This document shows positions 22,298-35,456 of a stretch of DNA of 64,000 nt, piece after piece. Position 1 is the stretch's first letter, and each line of letters begins with the position of its first letter. A model generated the notes under the pieces. That model was not told the origin of the DNA, searched no databases, and saw nothing but the letters and a program-made list of their open reading frames with translations. The position numbers and the translations under genes are program-made. Source of the DNA: Owenia fusiformis (taxonomy: Eukaryota; Annelida; Polychaeta; Sabellida; Oweniidae). The stretch spans positions 11,154,030-11,218,029 of the forward strand of contig CAIIXF020000009.1 in assembly GCA_903813345.2 (NCBI GenBank), written 5' to 3'.

Positions 22298-25200
22298 CTA
22301 GACAGATAAACTCCTTGTAAATTCAAAATACAAATTTTATCTTTAAATTTTTCTTTAAGTTTGACATTGATATTATGTATCATATGTGCTTAGTGATAAG
22401 GTAGCTTGTTCAATACTTAAAGACAGACATGACCTCATGCTATAGCACAGGATCAGTTGTTTTTTACAAAGATCTAAAAAAGACCTATGAAATGCATTTT
22501 CTTAAAGTTAAATAAAAATGTTCAGGAATTATTGAAATAAACTTATCAACTGGTATATGGCTTGCAAAGTATACTCTTAGTGCACAATTTAGTTCTTTTG
22601 TAACAATTTTACAGTTTAAGAGCCTTATCTCAACTGCCAGTTGATGTCAGAGACCAGGTCATAAATCAATCTAAATCAACAATACTGAGATTTTCTAAAC
22701 CCATAAGCAAGCAGAAAGAATCATATCTAAATATATCAAAAGTTGATCAATACTTAAAGAGTGTATTGGGTAAACAATTGCTTCAGAGGGAATGGCAATA
22801 TGTAGAAAATCAACCTTCTTTCGATGAAAAGCTGTAACATTCAAGATTTCATAGAGCTATTATAATTATCATGAGTTTTATATTATAGGTGGACTGACGT
22901 TTTGGGTTGACCCCTCCACAAAATATACAAGATGATAAAACTGATTTGTAACATATAAAAAGAAAATGTAATGATCCCAATCTATGTCTCATTAACCCAT
23001 TCCTTTTAACTCAACTTTGGTTTGAGTTACACAGTAGTATAAAATCATAATAGAGGGTAAAAAAGGCAAAAAATTCTTTGGTACGCATATTTGACCTCCA
23101 CATGGTTATAACACCAGGCTCGTAGCCAGGATCTACCAGGAGGGAGCGGTTTTACCAAATGGAAGTTTTTGCCAAGGGGGGGAGCTTTTTGACAGTTTTT
23201 GGCAAAAAAAGTGCTCAGAATGGTGAAAAACTGCATGATTTTGAAAAAATTACTGGCCAGGTGGGGGTCCCCTTTTCACAGTGAAACCAATTTCCTATGT
23301 AAATCCCTAATAGTTACAAGCCAAATTAATCCAAGCTAAATCAACAATGCGCCAAAAAATTACAAAAAGTGATTTTCACGGTTAGCTTTTGATTGAATTG
23401 TTGTGACACTTGATGAAATCAATTTTGTAAAGCAATTATAGAATTGCTCATATGTTAATTTGATATTTTTTATCCTAAAGGGTTCTCAATCATCTATACA
23501 AATATACATACTTTTCTCCACAATTGATACAGATATTATTAGATTGAATATTTTTATTATTAATGATTTTATTTCACTTCACTTATTTCAAATTAAACAT
23601 AGTTTTCATGTGGCTTTAGATATCACAAAACAGAAAGTAAGTAAAATATTGTAAATAAAATAGATAAACAATATAAGTTTTTATTTTATTTTATTTGGGT
23701 CCAGGAGGTTGAGAGATGCTATATGAGTCAAAGTTTTAACTTTAAATTCTAGTTGGGTGTATATAACACGTTCCAACAAAGTCAGTTACTATGTCAATGA
23801 GGGTATTTTGAGAATCTCGACAGAGATATGACATCTATTTAAGATATTAAACTTTACTTAGTTCATTAGAAATAATTCAATAACATCCATGTTTATTGCA
23901 CTCAATGAAATGGACCTGCAACATCACGAGCTGTAATCGAAAAAATTGTCCAGCTTGGGGAGCATGGTATTTTTTCTAAAAAAATACTCAGATAACTTCA
24001 TAAAAGATTTTTTAACTCCTAAGTTTTGTCTTACCAAGGCAAAAAATTAAAGAGAGAATCAGATCTAGCGAGCAGCCTAACAAAAAATTGTTTCAATATT
24101 AGAATATTCCTGGCTTATGTCATTCATTTTCATGTCTATTTTCTAAAAATCACCAAAAGTGCTCACTTTATTTCAGGAAAACTAAAGATTTTTACGATAA
24201 TCTTTCTATAAGAATGGTTACCATTCTTATTATTTGGGAGAATTTGAACATTTTTCACCCATTTTTGCACTTTGAATCCATTATAACTTCACCAAATTAT
24301 AACATATCGTGAATCTTTTGGGAGATATTGTATTTGAGATTGTAATGAATAGATTGGTAGGTCAGTTGTACATGTTTCTTGTAATTTTGTCACCCCCATA
24401 GATCTGATTCTGTCTTTAACTACTATGCAATGAGTTTATCATTTGTGGATAACATTCACTTCTATTTGAAGCCCAATAATGCTTGGAGTAATTCAATGAA
24501 GTGCAGATTTGCTTTTGAGCTACAATCCATCCCCAAATCAGTGATTTTACCTCAATAATGGCCTAGAACCTGATTGCATTATTTACCCCATTACTAATAA
24601 AAATACATTTCTTCCATGGTATAGCTTATCTCCTACATTTTTGCCAAAATAATGAATAATCTATCTGATATGTATTTTATGCAATTTGGAGCGTTTAACA
24701 TGCTTGGTTAGTTTACTTCTTAAAATTGTTACACTTTTTCAGTTAATTTTAGATTTCAAAATATTTTTACACAGGTTTGGTAAACACATGTGGTCAATGC
24801 ATCAAATCAAATATTCAGATAACATACTTAGCTGACATCTATATATGAGAAGGAAAGATATTTATAACAGCTCCCCATCCCTGATCTTCAGTTCCAGCAA
24901 AACATATCAGTACCTTCCTTCCCCAGTTTGTATATCAGAGAAACAATGGGGAGACAGGAGCTTGATGCATGCCTCTTGAACATCAAAAGTCAGTTTTGCA
25001 TTTGAGCAACAATAGACTGAATGAACAGATGTTTTATCATGTCTCTAACTTAGCCATCATCCTTCTTACTTAACTATGACCCATGTACATGTATTTATTA
25101 CACTTCATCCTGGTTCCTTGAAATCAATTTCAGAAAACAATATTCTTGATGGCTATTCTACTAACTACTTGAGAAAATGATTTTGTTAAGTATGACCTGT

Positions 25201-25493
25201 AAACAAAGCACAAACAAAACAACACTATGGTCATAAAACATACAATTTCACTCAAAAATTTGATCAAATTTAGCACAAATATAGCACAAACAAAACAACA
25301 CTATGTTAATATAATTTCATACAGTTTCACTCGAAAATTTGATCAAATTTTCTGTTATTTCTATACATTTTGAAGTATTGATTTCATGCCTCTGAAACTT
25401 GATCTTTCTTGATTTTACTCCTTTTCTCTCTATTTAGTATTTGAAAATCTGACCAATGTGTTGTTTTTTCTCAGATATAGATGGAGTACTTAC
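22298..25493. other. Non-coding stretch between receptor B and minus-strand exon
   Basis: No supported coding sequence. Around 23115-23290 there is a low-copy-looking fragment ('ctcgtagccaggat' plus purine-rich tracts) that resembles old transposon debris. If the minus-strand gene continues leftwards, this is intron. Confidence 0.45.
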
Positions 25494-25772
25494 CATCATG
25501 TACGCTCGGAGTACTGTGAGAACTATGGGTGCTATGGTTACTATGGTTACTATGGGTACTCCTGATGCTATCCCTATGGGTGACCCCTTTCACGAGAGCT
25601 AGGGAGTTTAGGGGATCAACGTGGGCGACTCTGAGGGGTGGTGGGTCCATATTTGGATGCATTGCATGTGATTGGAGCAGGGGCTCATTGTGAGAATGTG
25701 ACATCATCCCATCACGCCCAACACGGATCGTTTCATCATCGGAATCAGAACCCAACGATGCTGAGTGGGAAT
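25494..25772 (-). CDS. Internal coding exon, Ser/His-rich, unrecognised gene
   Basis: A 279-nt minus-strand exon with a good acceptor (tatttgtttcag|at) and a canonical donor (g|gtaagt). Both ends are in phase 1, so skipping would keep frame. It encodes about 92 residues: S-H-S-A-S-L-G, an acidic S-D-S-D-D-E-T, E-P-L-L-Q, a P-P-P-L-R turn, then a Ser/His/Thr run (S-T-H-S-N-H-S-N-H-S) up to S-V-H-D. No membrane segment. It looks like a disordered, probably phosphorylated N-terminal region. All three candidate first exons and the exon at 27545-27658 join it in frame. I do not recognise the family. The Ser/His run could be a metal- or pH-sensitive linker, but that is speculation. Confidence 0.65.
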
Positions 25773-27309
25773 CTGAAACAAATAAAATGTGAAAGAATCA
25801 AAATATGTGAAAGAAGTTGAAAATGTGAAAGTGTGACACACTCTGAAGATGGTGAACCTTAAGAGAAATGTTAAAACTTCTGTTTTTTTGATTAGTTAAA
25901 TATACAAAACGTGAATCCATCTTATCTAGAATTCATTCCTTCTCATGAGGTACATGTTAAGGACTGTTGCACCAAGTGTTCCATAATCTGTAACGCGTGT
26001 CACTATAATGTATCACGCATGCATTATTCGTGTCACATTAACATTATTTTACATCTAAAACAACGTAATTGCATCAGAATACAGTTTAAACCTACAATTA
26101 AATTAGACATGAAATGAAAATTTACATCAAACAAATAAATACAGTCAAATGTAGTAAATAATCCTTTGAATTGAACTCAATAGTTTTGATGAACAATTAT
26201 TGAACTGAACAAATCAAAGAAATACTAAGAATTACCGTATTTTAGGTGCATTTTGTCGACTCAAGTTTCTTCAAGTACATTTCAGTATTATAGAAAAAAG
26301 TGTGTATGGGTCAAGGTGACCTACCTATATACCCGACCAAAAGATAACATACAAACATAGACCTCGGATTGTTTTTCTCGAAATAATTTGAATAAAGACC
26401 TGGATTTTTTTGCGTATTAATACAATTGAGGGTTTTGGCTTGTTGCTCGTTAGATTTATTCCTCGCTAATTTCGCTTCTTTTTGGAAAAAAGGGAGAAAA
26501 ATAAGACTGTTCTAAATTAGTATACATAAATCAACCATTGTTTGACTTACCTTCCTCCAAGGCAAACCCTAGTACATCAAAACATCACTGTTCAACCCTT
26601 GAATAAAATACTACTTTTCCCATGAATAAAATGCATCTTTAGCCAGCCTAATACACAACATTTCTTCCTAAAGTGTCAGATTTTCTGGCATTTCTGCACA
26701 ATTTGGAGTGTTATCTACATGCCTGTTTACTTTATTCCTTGCTTTCTTCATTCATTCCATTCTGCTTTCCATTTCAAGAATGAGCAACGTGATATTTGAT
26801 TCATGGATAAACATATCGTTTATTCCATTTAAAAATATAGAAAGAGACAGACTTCCTTCTATTTTTTCTATCAGTATTATAATCAGCTTCAACACTTATT
26901 ATTTATCTATCATATTTGTTTATTCTTGATTAATTTTCACAATTTTATTCATGGACCTTGTTGTCTGACATATATGAGTACTCATTTACACGCTAGCTAG
27001 GTGAAGGAAATTTACGATGGTAAAATCAACCTTTTGAAGTTTTGTTTCATTAAGGCAATTCAGTAATACCTCTATATTTATAATTTTACAATGTCGCAAG
27101 CTTCAATTCGTGAAAATCGCAAGGTCTTTTTGATTCCAAGTGCATGATAGGAAATATATAAAAAAGATAACTAGCTAAAATGCAGCTATGAAAAAAGTTC
27201 ATTTTAGGGTCCCTCACACAGTATCTTACTTAGATAATTCTTTTTAATTTGTATTATTGCAAGCAAAAATGATCAAAATATGCAAATTTTAACGTTCCAT
27301 TTTCAAGTA

Positions 27310-27497
27310 CAGCGAACCTCATAAAACTGAGCACTGCTCTTATCTGAACACAATCATCTCAATACTAACACTTTTTCTCAGTCCCAATTTTTTATATAGA
27401 TAAACTCACATGTCAATAAACCTTGAAATGTGAACACCTGCTAATTCAAACACTTTTGGCCAGTTCTAGTGGTGTTCGGATTAGAAAGGTTTTACTG
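27310..27497. mobile_element. pogo-like MITE
   Basis: TA|CAGCGAACCTC at the left and AAAGGTTTTACTG|TA at the right, with an internal 'ctgaacac' phrase. It is a diverged relative of the other copies and lies in an intron of the minus-strand gene. Confidence 0.6.
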
Positions 27498-27544
27498 TAG
27501 ATATATTAAAGCTAGTACAAGACTAGTGTCAAAATCTCAAATAC

Positions 27545-27658
27545 CTGTAACACTCCTATCCCCTTGCTTCAGTGATGGGAGGTCACTGGTTCTCATTTCT
27601 AATATCATTACATCCTGCTTTGTCCCATATTGTCTCTTTGGAGAGATGTAACGAGAGA
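27545..27658 (-). CDS. Candidate internal exon of the same minus-strand gene
   Basis: A 114-nt (38-codon) minus-strand exon, acceptor ...atatcaag|tc and donor ttacag|gtattt, phase 1 at both ends. It encodes S-R-Y-I-S-P-K-R-Q-Y-G-T-K-Q-D-V and then a charged helix with E-M-R-T-S-D-L-P-S-L-K-Q-G. Its donor joins the exon at 25494-25772 in frame. The acceptor has a weak pyrimidine tract, which lowers confidence. The codon content looks protein-like, but no family is recognised. Confidence 0.45.
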
Positions 27659-28107
27659 CTTGATATTGTACACACCGGAAAACCCATTTGTGACAACATA
27701 AAAATTGGCTTACTTTCAAAAATTGACATATTTTGACCACGAAATTTTGAAAAAGAGAATTTTACAGTAAATTTTAATCCTTGACAAATCAGAGGATCAG
27801 GGGGGGGTTGTGACTGGAGATATGATGCAACACTTAAATCAAGGCAAGGGGTTGGCATACTGCCATGGTCTGAAACCAGATGAACCCCTGGCAGCTGATT
27901 TATTTATTTCTGTACCACAATACATGAGCATTGAGCAATAAATAGGGTGAACCTTCTATAAAATCCTACTATTGTATAACCATTATATAAACTACCATTG
28001 CTATATCTGACTTCTTTATTGAATCTCTCTTGAGTTTAGATTGTAATACTATAAACTCACCATCTCTCACAAATTCGTTTTATCTAAAACTTGAAAATGC
28101 GATAGAA

Positions 28108-29386
28108 ATTCTTTTTATTGAAAAGCATTAAGAATGCCCTTTAGATATATAGGTGAAAGCAACAACAAACGTAATTTATGTAATCGTGTTTCAAGACAGA
28201 TCATATTTCTTTTGTACAATGTATTTAAACTTCAGTGCTTTTTTGATGACCATTACCCTGGATTGAAATTAAAACAGTTTAATCCTAGCTAACTAATATT
28301 TTCCTTATAACAAAAAAAAATATCAAAATATACGAGGCAACAGATATGATAACTAAACAAGAAAACAAACTAAAATATACAAAAGTATAAATGTTTGTAT
28401 TTTTACATATTCTGTTTCAATATGGTCCTTTGATTGCTTATTTTTTAGATTCAAAGTAGTTGCAAACATTCAAAATTTGACTGTACTTGTCTCTATCATT
28501 TCTAACTAAAATGATCCTATATACCTGTTATACCTGTTAGGATATTTGACAGGGTACTAATTGCACTTTGAAGTAATTCATAAAATCACATGTGCTTATT
28601 GACTATCAATATCATTACTTATATCACATATTTTATATACATGGAAAAAGAAAATGGGGGAAACAAAAAATAATATTGACTTTTTTCTGATCGGTTCAAT
28701 TACATATAATCACACAGTACAAATAGTAAACAAACATCCAAAATGCCACCACCTGCCATTTGTTACAGACACCAAATGCTGAAAGCCGAACACAAACTGC
28801 TGAATGCCAAAAATTGGGGACCATAACAATATGTCACCACTTGTGGTGGTGACATAAAAAAAATCAAATAATATTATGTTTCAATCGCCTTTATTTTTAA
28901 TCAATTTGGAAGATTTAAAAAAATCAGCAATATCAAACGATATTCATGTGACAAAAGGTAGCCTCACTATATAATATATATATATCACATGATAAATACT
29001 GCACGTGAATTATAAATGATCATTATTTCTAAAAATAACAATTGCAAATCTAATAATAGTTATTTATCTATACAAGTTTCAGGATGTATACATTAACATG
29101 TGTATAGTTATTATAAAGCAAACAAAATATTATTGTACAATTTTGATATCTCTGATTTTAAAACCTCAAAATGATAAAATAATTCCGTACTATTATAAGA
29201 GTGATTGCTAAATTCAAGGGGTGAGACCCCCCAACACACAAACACAAGAAAGGGATTTTTACAAAATAAAGACTGAGCTGTCAAACTCTCTATCCCGGGA
29301 GCAAACTTTCGAGTAAATTTCCCTATCCTTGGAGCAATTATAGCTGCCAAATAAATTCCTATTGATGAGAAGTCCCTACTCTTAGG
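28108..29386. repeat. 1279-bp direct tandem duplication, unit 1
   Basis: Begins 'attctttttattgaaaagc' and runs to the identical phrase at 29387. Unit 2 (29387-30665) repeats it with no difference I could find, including a 9-A run and the contained CACCTGCC MITE. The junction overlaps by about two bases (AT). It lies inside an intron of the minus-strand gene, and no gene is seen within it. Confidence 0.95.
28743..28855 (+). mobile_element. CACCTGCC MITE, clearest copy
   Basis: Starts ATGCCACCACCTGCCATTTG and ends CTTGTGGTGGTGACAT, giving terminal inverted repeats of about 10-11 bp. Length 113 bp. Duplicated exactly at 30022-30134 as part of the 1279-bp repeat. Confidence 0.75.
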
Positions 29387-30665
29387 ATTCTTTTTATTGA
29401 AAAGCATTAAGAATGCCCTTTAGATATATAGGTGAAAGCAACAACAAACGTAATTTATGTAATCGTGTTTCAAGACAGATCATATTTCTTTTGTACAATG
29501 TATTTAAACTTCAGTGCTTTTTTGATGACCATTACCCTGGATTGAAATTAAAACAGTTTAATCCTAGCTAACTAATATTTTCCTTATAACAAAAAAAAAT
29601 ATCAAAATATACGAGGCAACAGATATGATAACTAAACAAGAAAACAAACTAAAATATACAAAAGTATAAATGTTTGTATTTTTACATATTCTGTTTCAAT
29701 ATGGTCCTTTGATTGCTTATTTTTTAGATTCAAAGTAGTTGCAAACATTCAAAATTTGACTGTACTTGTCTCTATCATTTCTAACTAAAATGATCCTATA
29801 TACCTGTTATACCTGTTAGGATATTTGACAGGGTACTAATTGCACTTTGAAGTAATTCATAAAATCACATGTGCTTATTGACTATCAATATCATTACTTA
29901 TATCACATATTTTATATACATGGAAAAAGAAAATGGGGGAAACAAAAAATAATATTGACTTTTTTCTGATCGGTTCAATTACATATAATCACACAGTACA
30001 AATAGTAAACAAACATCCAAAATGCCACCACCTGCCATTTGTTACAGACACCAAATGCTGAAAGCCGAACACAAACTGCTGAATGCCAAAAATTGGGGAC
30101 CATAACAATATGTCACCACTTGTGGTGGTGACATAAAAAAAATCAAATAATATTATGTTTCAATCGCCTTTATTTTTAATCAATTTGGAAGATTTAAAAA
30201 AATCAGCAATATCAAACGATATTCATGTGACAAAAGGTAGCCTCACTATATAATATATATATATCACATGATAAATACTGCACGTGAATTATAAATGATC
30301 ATTATTTCTAAAAATAACAATTGCAAATCTAATAATAGTTATTTATCTATACAAGTTTCAGGATGTATACATTAACATGTGTATAGTTATTATAAAGCAA
30401 ACAAAATATTATTGTACAATTTTGATATCTCTGATTTTAAAACCTCAAAATGATAAAATAATTCCGTACTATTATAAGAGTGATTGCTAAATTCAAGGGG
30501 TGAGACCCCCCAACACACAAACACAAGAAAGGGATTTTTACAAAATAAAGACTGAGCTGTCAAACTCTCTATCCCGGGAGCAAACTTTCGAGTAAATTTC
30601 CCTATCCTTGGAGCAATTATAGCTGCCAAATAAATTCCTATTGATGAGAAGTCCCTACTCTTAGG
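29387..30665. repeat. 1279-bp direct tandem duplication, unit 2
   Basis: Second unit; ends at 'tcccta'/'ctcttagga', where the first unit passes into the second. Apparent identity means either a very recent duplication or an assembly repeat error. Confidence 0.95.
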
Positions 30666-31387
30666 ATAAGTATTACATCATATTCCTGATGCGGGTCAAA
30701 TTTCCAACTGAGATATAAACTGACAATTAAAAAATATATATAATGCATGGTACTTATTTTGACTTTTAGACTAAGGTATAACACAATGTCTTTACTTGCT
30801 CCCACCTGTTTGCCTCACTCTAAACTAAAAGAAAATTCGCTCCAGTCAAAAATAGCAGTTACTTGCTCAAAATAGCAGTTACTTGCTCAAACATAGCAGT
30901 TTAAGTTTAATAAAGTTGATAACTATCAGTTCAAGATGGTAAGCCTGCTGACATTTTAAAATCAGGCTTGCCCCTACCTGAAAATCACACATACTAAATG
31001 TGTGCTCATCAACTATGCAATAACATCAGAGGATTCAATGACCATACAAAGAAAGTTGTCCATATTTCGACGACAAACTCTGATTGGCTCCGTGAGTTCA
31101 GAGATTTATTGTTATAGAGTGAAGACGAAATTCTCTTCTAAAAAGTGAAGTCGTAAGAATGCAAAGGGTAACATTAGAATCATAGATTCACAACTGATTT
31201 CAACTGACTTATATTTACTTAGGGTCAAGGTCAAGAGATTTCTTTAATTTCTCAAATCGAGAATATATAGGGCAACAAAACAAAATCAATACAACATATC
31301 ATAAAGCCAGGAAATCAAGCAAATATTCGAAAATACAATTTTAAAATTGAAAAGATTTCGGGTACAGAGTGTAAAAGAAAAACTTAC

Positions 31388-31547
31388 AATTTTCCATATG
31401 TTCAATAAACTTAGAAAGAGCATCAAGGACTAGAGATGTTTCAGAGTAGGAGCCAGGCTGATCATCTGGCTCATCATCCTGATCATCATCATCATCAATA
31501 TCATCTTCATCATTTACTGATTGAATAATGCACGACTCAGTGGTCAT
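31388..31547 (-). CDS. Candidate alternative first coding exon (acidic N-terminus)
   Basis: A 160-nt minus-strand start exon, ATG to a canonical t|gtaagt donor, ending in phase 1. It encodes 53 residues: M-T-T-E-S-C-I-I-Q-S, a long Asp/Glu stretch (D-I-D-D-D-D-D-Q-D-D-E-P-D-D), then the amphipathic helix S-L-V-L-D-A-L-S-K-F-I-E-H-M. The phase fits the acceptors at 27658 and 25772. In length and charge it contrasts with the basic exon at 43532-43703. No signal peptide. The family is unrecognised. Confidence 0.6.
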
Positions 31548-32389
31548 CCTTGCTTAACTCCTTATTTGACAGAATATAGCAGACGATATTTTCATTTCCA
31601 TTGGCATTTCGCCATGTCTATAAGAATCCACGAGAAAATATGAGTCTACTTCAGTGTCATCTATATTCCCGTTATTGTAAACTCATTGCGGCCATGTGTG
31701 ATCATTAATCCGTTATCTTGGTTGTCATATGCACATCCGGAATCAAAAAGTCAACTGGATAACATTATTGTACATGTTATATCATTAAACAAAGTAGATG
31801 TTAGTGAATGATTGACTTGTATATATGTAACACCCATATATTTGTAATTCCCATGTTGAATTATCCATTATCCATATTCCATAGAACCAAATGCAAAATT
31901 AATCACTCAGTGAACTTTTATTCATCTATAGTTTTATTTAAAACATATATGTACAATCCTGATTCAACTAATATGAGTCTCTTATCCATTTTGTTTTTTA
32001 TTTACAGTGGACTTTGTTCCACCAAGGGCAATGTGCTCTAGGTATATTAGTGTCCTATAGGACAAATCTTAAACCATATGTAGTATCTTCTGAATTGAAT
32101 ATCACACCGGTTATGTTTCAAAATCCAAAACGGAGTAGAAAATAGAGGAACTAACGAGGAACTAAGCAGACGGACAAAAGCTCAGCACTCTAAATCATAC
32201 AGAAATCTTGAAAATTCAGTGAACTCATTCAAATTTTAGAGAGATTTTATAGGAAATAAATATGATTTAAGTGTATTCGATGTACAGGTTGTCTCGTTTT
32301 GAAGACTTTAGGTAAACATAAATGTCATTAAGTCATGTTAGTGCCTGTAAACACCTGTACATGTATATATATAAATAGACACCCACTCA

Positions 32390-32560
32390 ATTTTCTCACT
32401 GTTATTCCTTGCCATTTCTCTCTAAAATTTGAATAAAGTATCTGATTTTTTGACATTTTTATACAATTTGGAGTGTTGACTACATATCTGTTTGCTTTAT
32501 TTATTCCTCTTAGCACTTCTTTCAAGTTTATTCTACAATTCAAAATATGACAATCAAGAT
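32390..32560. repeat. Copy of the unnamed dispersed repeat
   Basis: Contains 'tacaatttggagtgttgac', 'tacatatctgtttgctttat' and 'ttcctcttagcacttcttt', in the order seen at 5280-5450 and elsewhere. Confidence 0.5.
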
Positions 32561-34219
32561 ATTTTCTAATTACTAGCAAAAGATTTCATATGATCCTAAC
32601 TAAATTTTGCATTTGTCAAAAATATCTGAGAGAAGTAACTTATTTTCTGATATCTATATAATTTAGAATATTAGCCGTATCACTCTCTCACTTCTCGCTA
32701 TTGTTCAGTTTTTTAATCTTATTCACCGAAGAAAATATGACCCGGCACCGGCATATTGTACTTAACTCATTTTGTGATCCCATCATGTGATATATTAATA
32801 TATTGATCTATCTTGTATCAGATTTGGTAAGTCGTTCTCAAAAGAATATGACAATCAATGCCACTTAACACCACCAAGACAAAAAATTTCATTCTACTAC
32901 CTAATTATAATATCTTCTTCAGTTTTTCTCAATTTTTTCAATTGCCTGAAATACTTCTAACTCTGAGCTCTCTTCCTGCTTATGCTTTTCACAGCTAAAT
33001 AAATACATATGATATATCATAAAATCATTGAGAATATCACAGACAACTGGGACATCTCATGAACGAGTAAGAGTATTACTTCAACTTATTAATTATGCAC
33101 TGATTGAAGGTGTTAACCCTTACAATTGATGATACTTCTTGTATCTTGATCTTTACGAATACCTCTAAATCGCACTCTTCAATTTCTACATAATCTAAAG
33201 TGCAGAATTTTGGCTTATGATTTTGATTTCTTGATTGGGCTCTGTTATTCTTGAGTATTTAGCATGGAAAAGCATGACGATCGCATAAGGTTCTTGGATA
33301 AGTCAAGGCTCTTGGCATTAACTCAAACATATGTGAAAAGATTAATTAGCGAACCTGATGCTAAATCATGTGACAGCGGTTAAAAGGACATGTTACCTGG
33401 GAATCTTTAAGAGATTTTAACCACTACCCCCAACTGTGTTAGGTTATCCCCACCTCTCAGCATGGGGGCAAAGTACAATATGGTCATGAGTCAAAAAGTT
33501 TATTTATACAACTTTTTTGTTATGCATTTTTTTTTATCAATTATCTGTTGATTTCAATTTATAAATAAGAATATAAAGTAGATGCACCTGTATATCAAAA
33601 GTCAATTGCTGTACTGAACTTTTGTATAAGATTTCACATGTCTTAATCTTTGTAATATGATTGGTCAAATCTTGATGACATCACAGCAATTAGCTTCAAT
33701 AAGGAAGTATAAAATCCTGCTCAAATTTCTGATAAAAAATGAAATTATGTCACACTTTTAAGATTTTTGAAGATTTTAAAAATAACAAATTTAATATTTG
33801 AGAAAATAAGATTTGTTAGATTAAAAATTTCTTGTCATGTCTTTTTCATGAGTAATATACAGAAAAAATATGAACAAAACAGAATATTTATTTGAAGGGA
33901 TTTCAGAATACTGAAGACATCTTTGTAGTGGGCTGTATAGCAAGGTTGGTCGGGGTCGGGAGCTGGGGATAATTTTATTGCTTAAATATAACCATATCAT
34001 CATCCTACATTAGAATCCACTCAGTCTAACATCAATTTCTGGTGCGAAAGTTGTCATTTTTGAGTTTTACCCCCCTTGACGACAAATTCTTGGGGGTACT
34101 ATGACAAATGCTTATAACTAAAGAAGTATTTATTTGATCATCTTCATTTTTGGCATGGGTAATAAACAGGTATGTAAAAGTAAAATTTGAAAAATTTATA
34201 CGAATCGGGTGATTAACCC

Positions 34220-34932
34220 ATTCTACAGATAATAATTCAGGTATTTTCAAGGGTCAATTTCAACATTTTCTGAATGTCGCCATGAAGTAAAAATAACATT
34301 GTGACCCAATGACATATTTATTGAATGTTTTTAGGCTTTAGAAAATAATTTGACTATATAAACTAAAATAATAACATAAGAATTGTACCATATTCATAAT
34401 TCTTCATCGCCATCCAGGCTCAAATAAACCCTCCCCCTCCCCATTTTCGAATATAAAGGTATTTATACCTGAAACTTCCTCAAATAGCTATATTTCAGAA
34501 ACTATTACAGCCTACATTCCAAAATTTCTTATGGTGATTATACACATCATACTCTGCATAATAGACATATAATTGAGATTTATCCATTCTATAGCTAATA
34601 ATTAAGGTATTTTCAAGGTTCAGTTTCAGCATTTTCTAAATGTCGCCATGAAGTAGAAATTACATGACCCAATGACATATTTATTAAATGTTTTTAGGCT
34701 TTAGAAAATAATTTGACTATATAAGCTAAGATAATAACATAAGAATTGTATGATATTGATAATTCTTCATCGCCATTCAGGGATAACCCCCCCCCTAATT
34801 TGCGAAAATAAAGGTTTTTACTTTAAATGTTCTCAAATGGCTATATTTCAGAAACTATTACAGCCTCCATTCAAAAATTTCTCATGTTGATTATACACAT
34901 CATACTCTGCATATTATACATATAATTGAGGT
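34220..34932. repeat. Subterminal direct repeat, two units of about 363 bp
   Basis: Two units share 'taataattaaggtattttcaag', 'gtcgccatgaagta', 'tgacccaatgacatatttatt', 'ggctttagaaaataatttgac', 'cttcatcgcca' and 'tatttcagaaactattacag'. The same pair is mirrored in the right arm (about 37860-38560). Repeated subterminal sequence of this kind is typical of transposase-binding regions. Confidence 0.75.
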
Positions 34933-35456
34933 CTTAACACTTTTTTGAGGGTGTCGCTAATAATAATAGTATATTTATCAGACAGCTTAGAAATCAAAAT
35001 ATATGTTTTAGAAGATTGTCACAACACTACAAGAGAGATATTTTGGATTGTCATCATTTTTGAGAATATTTCAAAAACATATTTCTATTATGCAATAATC
35101 ACCTATTTTCATTTGACATAATTGAAATATATTATCCAGCTAGTGTTAATGATTTCAGTATATGCATTTAATCCTGAGATGCACTTAGGTTTGATATCCA
35201 TGAAGTAATCATTTTTTGTTATTTTTTTGTTTGTTTGTAAGTTTCTAAGCTTCACACTATAATCATTAAATCTGTATGCTTTAGGATATACATAATCAAT
35301 ACCGATGACTAAACATTCAATTGACAACATTCAGTCAATATGCTTGACAACATTCAATAATGATTAATATGTTCGACCAATATCTTTTTGAATAAACTTC
35401 ATCAATACACTTTGCTTGAGTATTCACTTCAAAATTTGCTAAGCAGTTGAACAATG

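Noticed and set aside
29111-29407. 98-residue minus-strand frame repeated at 30390-30629
   Set aside because: Identical only because the 1279-bp unit is duplicated. No domain or expression signal is visible.
34032-34250. Same 72-residue frame in both arms of the fold-back element (also 38538-38756)
   Set aside because: Conservation is explained by the inverted duplication. It lies in the subterminal non-coding region.
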